64,000 nucleotides of DNA from Akkermansia muciniphila (GTDB lineage Bacteria; Verrucomicrobiota; Verrucomicrobiia; Verrucomicrobiales; Akkermansiaceae): positions 391,368 to 455,367 of the forward strand of contig NZ_PJKB01000002.1 in NCBI RefSeq assembly GCF_002884975.1, in the 5' to 3' direction. Position numbers and translations under genes: made by a program. Below the pieces are notes generated by a model, which searched no databases, was not told the origin of the DNA, and worked only from the letters and a program-made list of their open reading frames with translations. Of the stretch, positions 1 to 10,196 are shown in pieces. How positions within the stretch are numbered: position 1 is the first letter of the stretch; the number at the start of each line of letters is the position of its first letter.

Positions 1-62
1 TCGCTTGTAGCGAAACTAGGCACGACGTGCGTGACGACCTTTTTTCAAACCGAACCGCAACT

Positions 63-138
63 GGGGGTATAGCTCAGTTGGTAGAGCGCCAGCTTTGCAA
101 GCTGGATGTCCGGGGTTCGAGTCCCCGTGCCTCCACCA
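63..138 (+). tRNA. tRNA-Ala (anticodon TGC)
   Basis: A complete cloverleaf of 76 nt can be folded: 7-bp acceptor (GGGGGTA/TGCCTCC with one wobble), D-arm GCTC/GAGC, anticodon stem CCAGC/GCTGG with loop TTTGCAA, and T-arm CGGGG-TTCGAGT-CCCCG. The CCA end is encoded. It lies in the 16S-23S spacer of an rRNA operon whose 16S gene is upstream of the window. It precedes tRNA-Ile, the reverse of the common Ile-Ala order. Confidence 0.97.
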
Positions 139-227
139 GTTTCGGTAAGAAGGCGGCAACGGAGAACGGTAAATGGCTATTAACTATTACCTGTTCGCTG
201 TTAACTGCCTCTGCGAGACCCAAAGCC
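139..227 (+). other. 89-nt spacer between the two operon tRNAs
   Basis: No gene is seen. The spacer contains the AT-rich motif TATTAACTATT followed by GTTAACTG. A similar motif recurs near 41990-42016 in an unrelated intergenic region, so this may be a short dispersed repeat inserted between the tRNAs, which are usually only a few bases apart. Confidence 0.4.
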
Positions 228-304
228 GGGCCTGTAGCTCAGTTGGTTAGAGCACGCGCTTGATAAGCGCGGGGTCACAGGTTCAAGTCCTGTCAGGCCC
301 ACCA
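228..304 (+). tRNA. tRNA-Ile (anticodon GAT)
   Basis: A complete 77-nt cloverleaf is present: acceptor GGGCCTG/CAGGCCC, anticodon stem CGCGC/GCGCG with loop TTGATAA, T-arm ACAGG-TTCAAGT-CCTGT, and an encoded CCA. It is the second tRNA of the 16S-23S spacer, about 210 nt before the 23S gene. Confidence 0.97.
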
Positions 305-339
305 AAAAGCAAATCGATTATTGAGGGAACAACGAAAAT

Positions 340-440
340 TGACATCTGCGTGGCAAAGAAAACAATTGCTGAGAAGCAATTGCTTTCCAACAAAGTGGGT
401 AGTTGAAAAACAACTACAATACACAATTTAAAACATGCAT
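340..440 (+). other. 5' half of 23S precursor processing stem
   Basis: Bases 340-354 (TGACATCTGCGTGGC) are perfectly complementary to 3434-3448 beyond the 23S gene. The segment around 427-440 (TTTAAAACATGCA) can also pair with about 3408-3420. Together these form the long stalk that brackets pre-23S rRNA, the usual RNase III substrate. The rest of the 305-517 spacer shows no gene. Confidence 0.8.
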
Positions 441-517
441 ACCAAGAAATAAGACAATACAGTAAGTCACGAAAGGGCTTTGTGGTATTGTGGAAGTGGT
501 AAAAAGCTTTTGCAATA

Positions 518-3354
<2,837 letters not shown>

Positions 3355-3405
3355 ATTACATCACTCCCGTTCGTGAATAACAACTTGCCGTTGTCTTGTT
3401 CATAC

Positions 3406-3448
3406 AGTGCATGTTTAAAAAGTAACACCACCAGCCACGCAGATGTCA
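3406..3448 (+). other. 3' half of 23S precursor processing stem
   Basis: GCCACGCAGATGTCA at 3434-3448 is the exact reverse complement of 340-354, and TGCATGTTTAAA just before it pairs with the region near 430. This closes the pre-23S stalk. The remaining spacer up to the 5S gene holds nothing else recognisable. Confidence 0.8.
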
Positions 3449-3591
3449 GTTTACGCTGATTCCTTCCCCTCATAACGAGAGGAAATCTTCTTAGCCACAA
3501 ACACACACAACCCTTAAAAAATCCCCCTCAAAGCCCCCAAGGGCTCCCGGGCAGGCAGGATGAAGAGAGAAAAAACCTCTTCCCCCTGAAG

Positions 3592-3707
3592 CCCGGTGGC
3601 CAGAGCGCAGTGGTCCCACCCGGTCCCGTTCCGAACCCGGAAGTGAAACGCTGCCGCGCCAATGGTAGTCGGACGATAGGTCCCGCAAGAGTAGGTCGCC
3701 GCCGGGA
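3592..3707 (+). rRNA. rrf: 5S ribosomal RNA
   Basis: Recognised from the conserved blocks GGTCCCACCCGGTCCCGTTCCGAACCCGGAAG and the 3' half GGTCCCGCAAGAGTAGGTCGCCGCCGGG. The 5' CCCGGTGGC pairs with the 3' GCCGCCGGG to form helix I. It is the last gene of the operon and is followed at once by a strong terminator. Confidence 0.95.
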
Positions 3708-3718
3708 TTTTTTTCATC

Positions 3719-3750
3719 AGGCCCCAACAGTCCCATCACTGTTGGGGCCT
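3719..3750 (+). terminator. Rho-independent terminator of the rRNA operon
   Basis: A 12-bp perfect stem AGGCCCCAACAG/CTGTTGGGGCCT with an 8-nt loop, followed by GTTCGTTTTC. It sits directly after the 5S gene. Confidence 0.85.
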
Positions 3751-3847
3751 GTTCGTTTTCTTGTTGAAAGGATTGGGGGCGCTCCAAAAGGTTGGTAAGG
3801 CCGGGAGTTTGCTTTTCCCGCCATTATAATCCTCCTTGAAAGACGCT

Positions 3848-6433
3848 ATGGATTTTGCATGTATAGTTGGTGCTATGCTTTCACATGCTTTTGCAGTCGG
3901 TTCGGTTCTGGGAACGGTCATGTCCCCGCTTGTTTGCGTCTCTGCCGCGGAAATGTCTCCCGTAGCGGCCGCTGAAGACGTGGTGGCGCGCGTGACTCCA
4001 GCAGCAAAAGGCGCTGTGTCGTTCAGCTTGAATCCGGCCCTGGGCAACAAGATTACGATTTCAGGCGCTCCCGGAGGCATTCGGGTGGAAGCATCTGACG
4101 TACGCCGCCTGGTAGCGGGATACGGGTGGTATCTGAAAAATATTGCCAAGGTGCATTTTTCGTGGAACGGAGACCGCCTGACGCTTTCCTCTCCGCTGCC
4201 TGCCCCATCCAGCCCTGTCACGATTGAATCTCCGTGGAATACCGTTTTTGCCTATAATTACTGCACCCTGTCTTATACGGCGGCTTTCTGGGATTGGAAC
4301 CGCTGGCAGCGTGAGATTGATTTTCTGGCGCTGAGCGGGTTTACGCACGCGCTGGTGACGGCAGGGCTGGAGAAAACCTGGGAGGATTTCCTTATCGGCC
4401 TGGGGTATCCCCGTGAAAAGGCTCTCCGCTTCATCCCCAATCCCGCCTTTGCCGCCTGGTGGAACATGGGCAACCTGGAAGGACACGGGGGACCGTTGAC
4501 CCAGCAGCAGATTGACAGGATGGCGCAGCTGGGGCGGCGCATCGTATCCCGCATGGAGCAGCTGGGCATGACGCCCGTGCTTCAGGGTTATGTGGGGTTT
4601 GTTCCTGCGGATTTTGCGGAGAACGTGCGGATGAAGGGCCTGAAGCTTATCCCGCAGGGGGAATGGGTCAATTTCAAGAGGCCGTGGGTCGTGGACCCCA
4701 CTTGCGAGGCGTTTCCGAAGCTGGCTGCGGACTGGTACAAGGCTCTCCGCAAGGTGTACGGCATTTCCGGAAAAATGTTCGGGGGGGATTTGTTCCATGA
4801 GGGAGGCAGCAAGGGGGACATTGACGTGACGCGTGCGGCGCAGGCGGTGCAGGGCGCCATGCAGAAGGCTTCCCCGGGTTCTTCCTGGGTGATCCAGGCG
4901 TGGGGGGGCAATCCTTCCCGCGAGCTGCTGGCCGGAACGGACCCGAAGCATGCGCTTGTGCTGCAGCTTACCAAGGACATGGCTGACGGCGGAAAGAATT
5001 TGAGGACTTTTGACGGCATTCCCTGGGTCTGGTGTGAGCTGGCCAACTTCGGCGGCAATACGGGACTGTACGGAGGGGTTCCTCTTCTGTCCCGTCTGGG
5101 GAGTGATTTGGCCGGCTACAGGGACAAGGGGCTGACGGGAATGGGTACCTTGTCCGAAGGGCTGGAGACGAATCCCCTTCATTACGCCCTGTTCAGCGAC
5201 CGTTTATGGACAGAGGAGGATATTCCGGTCCGGGACTGGCTCAGGAAGTATGCTCGCCAGCGTTACGGCGCCGCTCCGGAAGCGGTCGTGCAGGCTTTGG
5301 AAATCCTGTCTTCCTCCATTTACAATCCCGCCCGTTCGCAGGAGGGGTGTACGGAGTCCATTATCTGCGCCCGTCCGTCCTGGGACGTCCGCAAGGCTTC
5401 CACGTGGTCCAGCGGGGAGAGGTATTACCATCTGGGCGACATCGTTAAAGCGGCCCGCGGTTATTTGCAGGCGGCTAATGCCCAGCCGTCCCTGTTAAAG
5501 GAGGAGACTTTCCGCTATGACTTGGTGGATGTCGTCCGCCAGGCGCTTGCGGACGCCGCTTTTTACCAGCTTCAGCGGATCAGGAGCGCTTTTGACTCCG
5601 GGGATGCAGCGGCATACAGGAGGCAGGTGAAATCGTTCCTGTCCCTGGTTGCCGATATGGACGCCCTTCTGGCGACGGACAGCCAGTTCCTGCTGGGAAC
5701 CTGGCAGAAAAAGGCGCTGGATTGGGGAAGCACCCGGCAGGAAAAGGCCTTGATGGACAAGTCCGCCAAAATGCTTGTGACTACGTGGATTGACCAGGCT
5801 CCCCGTGCGCTGAATGATTATTCCAACCGCCAGTGGGCCGGGCTTGTTTCCGATTTTTATCTGCCCCGCTGGAAGAATTTTTTTGAATCCCAGCTGGATG
5901 TGCTGACCGGAAAGAAGGACCGTACCGCCGCCCAGGCCGCCTTTATGGATAAGACGGTCCGTGAGGAGCTGGCTTTTGCGGGAAATGGAAAGGTGTATTC
6001 CACCAAGCCGTCCGGGGATACTCTGACCGTCGCCAACCGCGTGATGGGTGCTCACCGGGAAATGCTGGACGCCCTGAGCGCGGAAGAAAGACATTCCACG
6101 GGAACTCCGTGGGATCTTCAGCAGGGCTCTCCGCTGCAATTTAACGTAACGGACCAGGTAACCGGGCCGGGCACGTATACCGCTACCTTCCAGTGGAAGA
6201 ACGGTCCCAGCGCCCTGAAAATTCATTCCGTCAAGTTGTACGAGGGAGACAGGGAAGTGGCCGCAGATACCCATGAAGGCTGGACCGGGGTGGAGAATAA
6301 GGATAATTCCTACAGGCTTGATCTGAAGAGGTACCGCACCAACCTTGATTCCTATACCTTGAAGGCGGAGGTGAGCGGCGTTTCCGAAGGAGCTTCCAAA
6401 GGGGAAATGACATTGAAGAAGGAGGCCCGTTGA
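3848..6433 (+). CDS. Secreted GH89 alpha-N-acetylglucosaminidase
   Basis: Family GH89 (NAGLU-like) retaining exo-alpha-N-acetylglucosaminidase, which removes terminal alpha-linked GlcNAc such as caps on gastric mucin glycans or heparan fragments. The N-terminus is a hydrophobic export signal ending near VCVSAA, so the enzyme should leave the cytoplasm. Family landmarks are the acid/base Glu in FHEGG (about residue 318), the WCELANFGGNTGLYGG block near 400, and the nucleophile Glu in LSEGLETNP (about 437). The length, about 861 residues, fits a bacterial NAGLU with N-terminal, barrel and helical C-terminal domains. I chose ATG 3848 because a TATAAT at 3825-3830 would start transcription close to the alternative in-frame TTG at 3836. 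No Shine-Dalgarno is visible. It is a single-gene unit convergent with the OPT transporter and fits mucin foraging. Confidence 0.92.
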   Translation: MDFACIVGAMLSHAFAVGSVLGTVMSPLVCVSAAEMSPVAAAEDVVARVTPAAKGAVSFSLNPALGNKITISGAPGGIRVEASDVRRLVAGYGWYLKNIAKVHFSWNGDRLTLSSPLPAPSSPVTIESPWNTVFAYNYCTLSYTAAFWDWNRWQREIDFLALSGFTHALVTAGLEKTWEDFLIGLGYPREKALRFIPNPAFAAWWNMGNLEGHGGPLTQQQIDRMAQLGRRIVSRMEQLGMTPVLQGYVGFVPADFAENVRMKGLKLIPQGEWVNFKRPWVVDPTCEAFPKLAADWYKALRKVYGISGKMFGGDLFHEGGSKGDIDVTRAAQAVQGAMQKASPGSSWVIQAWGGNPSRELLAGTDPKHALVLQLTKDMADGGKNLRTFDGIPWVWCELANFGGNTGLYGGVPLLSRLGSDLAGYRDKGLTGMGTLSEGLETNPLHYALFSDRLWTEEDIPVRDWLRKYARQRYGAAPEAVVQALEILSSSIYNPARSQEGCTESIICARPSWDVRKASTWSSGERYYHLGDIVKAARGYLQAANAQPSLLKEETFRYDLVDVVRQALADAAFYQLQRIRSAFDSGDAAAYRRQVKSFLSLVADMDALLATDSQFLLGTWQKKALDWGSTRQEKALMDKSAKMLVTTWIDQAPRALNDYSNRQWAGLVSDFYLPRWKNFFESQLDVLTGKKDRTAAQAAFMDKTVREELAFAGNGKVYSTKPSGDTLTVANRVMGAHREMLDALSAEERHSTGTPWDLQQGSPLQFNVTDQVTGPGTYTATFQWKNGPSALKIHSVKLYEGDREVAADTHEGWTGVENKDNSYRLDLKRYRTNLDSYTLKAEVSGVSEGASKGEMTLKKEAR

Positions 6434-6441
6434 CATGCCGC

Positions 6442-6494
6442 CGGGCCAGGGCCGGACCTTCGGAATATTCTTTTTCCGGCGGTCCGGTGCCCGG
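6442..6494. terminator. GC-rich hairpin between convergent genes
   Basis: CCGGGC..CCGGACC can pair with GGTCCGG.GCCCGG across a loop of about 25 nt containing CTTTTT. It lies between the stops of the GH89 and OPT genes and may end transcription from either side. There is no clean T-tract beyond the stem. Confidence 0.45.
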
Positions 6495-6502
6495 TCACGG
6501 GT

Positions 6503-8371
6503 TTAGCGTGCCGCCTGGTAAATGCTGAACATCAGGATGGCCATGCCCGTCAGGGCCGCGCCGGCAATGATGCCGGAGGCGGTGGGGATTTTATATTCCT
6601 TGGATTTGGCACGGAAGAAGCGGTCCGCAGCCCAGCCGAGCACGGCCCCGGCAAAGAAGAGGAAGGAGTCATTCCACTGGATAGCCCACGCCAGCCCGAA
6701 GCCGATGGGGGTGGGGAGCCATTTTCCCGCAGCGGGAAGGTAGCGGGGGACAAGCACCAGAATGAGGCCTAGGATACCTCCCGCGATGATGGAGAGAACC
6801 TTGATGCTGTGCAGGTGGCTGAAGCCCATGCCCAGCGCTTCCGCCGTGGCTGCCCATGTTCTGGCTCCCGGCGCATTGAATGCCTGGAGGGCGTCCACGT
6901 CCGGTACCATGGAGCGGAAGGCGAGCACGGAGACGAGGGTTCCCAGGAAGATTCCGGAGAACTGGGCGATGAATTGCTTGCGGGGATTGGCTCCCAGCAG
7001 GTAGCCCACCTTGAGGTCCACGAGCAGGTCTGCCGAAGAACTGGAGGCTCCGGAGGTGATGTTGGCCGCCATCAGGTTGGCCGTCACGTGTCCCGGCGCG
7101 ATTCCGCCGAAGATGAGCTGCGTGACTTTGCCCATGGCTCCGGTGGGAGTGATGTTGGCCTCCCCGGTGATCCGGCAGACGACCAGCGCCAGGAAGAAGG
7201 AGATGACTACTGCAATGCAGCTCATCCAGTACGGAACGTCAAAGGTGACGTACGCCAGATAGCCGAGAGCCCCCAGGGAGACGAGCTGGCCTGCCAGGAA
7301 CCAGCTCATGGGCGTTTCTATTTTTTCCACGTCCGTCAGCTCCCGCCTTTTAGTCAGGGAGAACATGGCGCCCAGGGAGGAAAAGGAGCGGACGATGCTT
7401 TTCCATTGGAACAGGAAGGCCACGATGCTGGCGACGACCATGCAGGCGGTTCCGCCCCACAGGGTCCAGCCCACGGCATCCCGGTAGCCGGCGCCCGCGG
7501 GAAGCAGTCCCTGGTTTTCCAGCCACGGTACGTAGAGAGCCCAGCAGACCGTGCCGCCGATGAAGAGGCTGAGGGAGGTTTTCATGCCCACCAGCGCGCC
7601 TGCGCCCACAAACATGAGGTCCCATTTAAAGAAGATCGTGCGGTGGTACCAGTTGCCCAGGATTTGCTGCTGGGCGGTGCCCAGCCATTGTTCCCCTCCC
7701 GCCGCCATGGCGATGGCGTTGGCGGAGGCGAAGAGGGCGGAATAAAGAAGGGCTTTGGCCTGTCCAGCCGCCTTTTTGCCTTCCGAATAGAGCACCTTGA
7801 GGGTTTCCGCCGTGGCGATGCTGTCCGGAAACCTGATTTGCTCAATGTTGATCATCTGGCGCTTCATCGGAATGGCCATGGTGACGCCCAATACGGCAAT
7901 GAAGAATATCCAGGCGAAGGTGACGCCCAGCGGCATGTGCTGCCCGGTCAGCAGGAGCAGGGCGGCCACGGCGGAGGTGAGCGTGCCCCCGGTAGAGTAG
8001 CCTGCGGAGCTGGCGGCGGACTGCATGCACGTGTTTTCCAGAATGGTCATGGGGGATTTGGAGATGCCCAGGCGGACAAAGGCATTCCAGAGAGCAAACG
8101 AGATAATGCCCGCCGTCAGGGCCACCCCGAAGGACCATCCCATTTTAAGGTTGGCATACAGGTTGGTGAGGGAAAGGATGGAGCCGAGGAGCATGCCTAC
8201 GATGACGGCTCTCCAGGTGAGCTGCTTCATTCTGTCGCCGGAGCCCAGGTAGACCCGGTCATACCATTGTTGTTCGATTTCATCCGGGGTGCCCTGGAAG
8301 CCGTCCAGTGGGAGCGGCTTTTCCAGGCAGGAGAGAGGAGCGTGGGAAGACTGGGATTCCGTAGGTGCCAT
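6503..8371 (-). CDS. OPT-family oligopeptide transporter
   Basis: Integral membrane transporter of the OPT (oligopeptide transporter) superfamily, 622 residues. The soluble N-terminus of about 50 residues is followed by many hydrophobic helices. The family-typical first helix pair reads NLYANLKMGWSFGVALTAG. The GITGEANITPTGAMGKVTQ-type region is also recognisable as RITGEANITPTGAMGKV. Substrates in this family are small peptides or metal chelates taken up with protons; the exact substrate cannot be read from sequence. The gene is monocistronic, convergent with GH89 and divergent from pyrF. The ATG at 8371 lies just before the hydrophilic N-terminus. Confidence 0.88.
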   Translation of the reverse strand: MAPTESQSSHAPLSCLEKPLPLDGFQGTPDEIEQQWYDRVYLGSGDRMKQLTWRAVIVGMLLGSILSLTNLYANLKMGWSFGVALTAGIISFALWNAFVRLGISKSPMTILENTCMQSAASSAGYSTGGTLTSAVAALLLLTGQHMPLGVTFAWIFFIAVLGVTMAIPMKRQMINIEQIRFPDSIATAETLKVLYSEGKKAAGQAKALLYSALFASANAIAMAAGGEQWLGTAQQQILGNWYHRTIFFKWDLMFVGAGALVGMKTSLSLFIGGTVCWALYVPWLENQGLLPAGAGYRDAVGWTLWGGTACMVVASIVAFLFQWKSIVRSFSSLGAMFSLTKRRELTDVEKIETPMSWFLAGQLVSLGALGYLAYVTFDVPYWMSCIAVVISFFLALVVCRITGEANITPTGAMGKVTQLIFGGIAPGHVTANLMAANITSGASSSSADLLVDLKVGYLLGANPRKQFIAQFSGIFLGTLVSVLAFRSMVPDVDALQAFNAPGARTWAATAEALGMGFSHLHSIKVLSIIAGGILGLILVLVPRYLPAAGKWLPTPIGFGLAWAIQWNDSFLFFAGAVLGWAADRFFRAKSKEYKIPTASGIIAGAALTGMAILMFSIYQAAR

Positions 8372-8491
8372 ACGGGTCGGAACATAGCATGTGCGGGCGC
8401 GGTGGAAAAGCCGTATCTGCCTTTCCTTTCCTCCGGAACCCCTTCCGCTTGGGGCTTGCCTGCCCGTGGCGCCCGTGGTTTAATGAATGGC

Positions 8492-9277
8492 ATGAGCCAA
8501 TCTTTTACGGATAAACTTGCCGCCCGCATCAGAAAGACCGGTTCCGCCCTGTGCGTGGGGCTGGACCCGCGCCCCGTCATGGATGATTTGCAGTCGGTTC
8601 CCTCCCTGTTGCGGAAGGTCGTGGAAGAAACTGCTCCGTATGCGGCGGCGTTCAAGCCGAATATCGCGTATTTTGAGGCCATGGGCCTGCGCGGCCTGGA
8701 GATGCTTGAGGAGTTGCTTCCGGATATGCCGGAGGATGTGCCCGTGGTGCTGGACGCCAAGCGCGGGGATATTGGAGAGACTCAGAAGTATTATGCGCAG
8801 GCATATTTTGAGCGTCTGGGCGTGGATGCCGTCACATTGAGCCCCTTCATGGGTTATGATACTCTGGAACCTTTTCTGGATTATGAAGGCAAGGGCATTT
8901 ATCTGCTGACGGTCACTTCCAATCCCGGTTCCGCGGACGTGGAACGGCAGGAACTGGCCGACGGCCGCAAGGTTTATGAACTGGTGGGGGATATGGTGCG
9001 CCGTTCCGTGCAGGAGGGGCGCAAGACGTCCGTGGGAATGGTAGTGGGGCTGACCAATGCGGATTCCAGCATTCTGGAACGCATTCCGGATGCGCCCCTG
9101 CTGATTCCCGGCCTGGGGGCGCAGGGCGGCGATCTTTCCAGCCTGAGCGGTTCCGGCCATGCGGCTCCCCCGCTGGTTAACGTGTCCCGCGGCATCATGT
9201 ATCAGAATCCGGAACTAAGCTTTGCGGAGAAGGCGGCCAGGTTTGCCCAGCGCATCCGTGAAGCTTTGGATTATTGA
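8492..9277 (+). CDS. pyrF: Orotidine 5'-phosphate decarboxylase, type 2
   Basis: Final enzyme of de novo UMP synthesis (OMP to UMP plus CO2), cytoplasmic. The protein of about 261 residues carries the type 2 signature VLDAKRGDIGETQKYYA (Lys/Asp catalytic array), the N-terminal CVGLDPRP motif and the C-terminal LIPGLGAQGGD phosphate-binding loop. The open frame continues 560 codons upstream through the antisense of the OPT gene, but homology begins at MSQSFTDKLAARI. ATG 8492 and ATG 8483 are both possible starts, and neither has a clear ribosome site. Divergent from the OPT gene. Confidence 0.94.
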   Translation: MSQSFTDKLAARIRKTGSALCVGLDPRPVMDDLQSVPSLLRKVVEETAPYAAAFKPNIAYFEAMGLRGLEMLEELLPDMPEDVPVVLDAKRGDIGETQKYYAQAYFERLGVDAVTLSPFMGYDTLEPFLDYEGKGIYLLTVTSNPGSADVERQELADGRKVYELVGDMVRRSVQEGRKTSVGMVVGLTNADSSILERIPDAPLLIPGLGAQGGDLSSLSGSGHAAPPLVNVSRGIMYQNPELSFAEKAARFAQRIREALDY

Positions 9278-9340
9278 TATTCATGCGTTTTTCCGGCAGA
9301 TAACAAAATGATAACGGCCTGCTCATGGCGGTGCGGGCGC

Positions 9341-9368
9341 TTGTCAACGGGAAAGGCGTTGGTATATT
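9341..9368 (+). promoter_or_regulatory. Sigma-70-like promoter for the tonB-ppaC pair
   Basis: TTGTCA (9341-9346), a 16-nt spacer, then TATATT (9363-9368), about 34 nt before the start codon of the TonB-like gene. Predicted from sequence only. Confidence 0.65.
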
Positions 9369-9401
9369 GGACGGGCACTGCCTTTTTCCCTGCCCGTTTT
9401 T

Positions 9402-10175
9402 ATGGATGAAAAGCCCGGAATTGTAAGATTCACGCCTCGTTCCACGTCCAAATCCGCCATGCTGATTGCGGTGGGGGTGGCCGTGGGCGTCCAGGTGGCT
9501 TTGTGTGCCGTGCTTGTAGCCATCCATTTTCAGGAGCTGTGGCTTCCTTCCGTTCAGGGCGGAGAGGTGGAAATGGAGTTTGTGGCCCCTGCCGAGGAGA
9601 TTCTCCAGGAGCTGGAGGAGGTTCAGCCCGTGCCGGTGGATCCCGCGGTAGCTCCGTCCACAGTCAGCTCCATTCCGGAAATTACCGCGGATGAAGACCT
9701 GCTTGCGATGAAGCTGCCGGAGAGTGAGGATTGTTCCGAGATGAAGGATTTTCTTCAGGAGGAGACTCAAACGGAGTTTTTGCCGGAAGAGCTTTCCAGC
9801 ATGCGCATTTCCATGAAGGAGGTGAAGCCCAGGCGCCCCGTAAAGACTCCTGCGGCATCTATGCCGGGTCCCCCTGCGCCGGATGAAAATGTGACTCCGG
9901 ATAAAAAGGTGCGTTATAAACGTGCTCCATCCTTGCCCAATTCCGTCAATTCTTCTAAAGTCGGGAAGGTGAATGCCGTGGTGAAAGTTGTGGTGGGGGT
10001 AAATCCCCGTGGCGAACCTTCATCCGTCAATCTTATTCAGTCAACGGGAAATGCGGAACTGGACCGTCTTTTCATGCGCTGGGTGAAAGAGAATTGGACT
10101 TTCTACCCGGCGGAAAAAGACGGCTTGCCCATTGCTTCCAAGGTAGTGGTGCCCGTCAGGTTGAATATAGATTAA
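9402..10175 (+). CDS. TonB-family energy transducer
   Basis: A 257-residue inner-membrane-anchored periplasmic protein. It has a short cytoplasmic N-terminus, one transmembrane helix (about 20-42), a Pro/Glu-rich linker (about 45-180) and a C-terminal TonB-like domain (about 185-257). The domain pattern is VNPRGEPSSVNLIQSTG, then LDRLFMRWVKENWTFYPA, then VVVPVRL. TonB proteins pass proton-motive energy from ExbB/ExbD to outer-membrane receptors. A candidate exbB/exbD pair is 15 kb away at 24.6 kb, not adjacent. It has its own good promoter and is followed after about 20 nt by the pyrophosphatase gene. That pairing has no obvious functional logic. Confidence 0.8.
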   Translation: MDEKPGIVRFTPRSTSKSAMLIAVGVAVGVQVALCAVLVAIHFQELWLPSVQGGEVEMEFVAPAEEILQELEEVQPVPVDPAVAPSTVSSIPEITADEDLLAMKLPESEDCSEMKDFLQEETQTEFLPEELSSMRISMKEVKPRRPVKTPAASMPGPPAPDENVTPDKKVRYKRAPSLPNSVNSSKVGKVNAVVKVVVGVNPRGEPSSVNLIQSTGNAELDRLFMRWVKENWTFYPAEKDGLPIASKVVVPVRLNID

Positions 10176-10196
10176 CCTGTGCAGGAAATAAGAAAG

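Noticed and set aside
1..62. Possible 16S rRNA 3' end at the left edge
   Set aside because: The anti-Shine-Dalgarno tail (GGATCACCTCCTT) is not present; the bases look like transcribed spacer.
6809..8482. Open frame of about 560 codons fused upstream of pyrF
   Set aside because: It is antisense to the OPT transporter. Its composition (Gly/His/Gln/Glu-rich) is the usual shadow of a membrane-protein gene in GC-rich DNA, and pyrF homology starts only at 8492.
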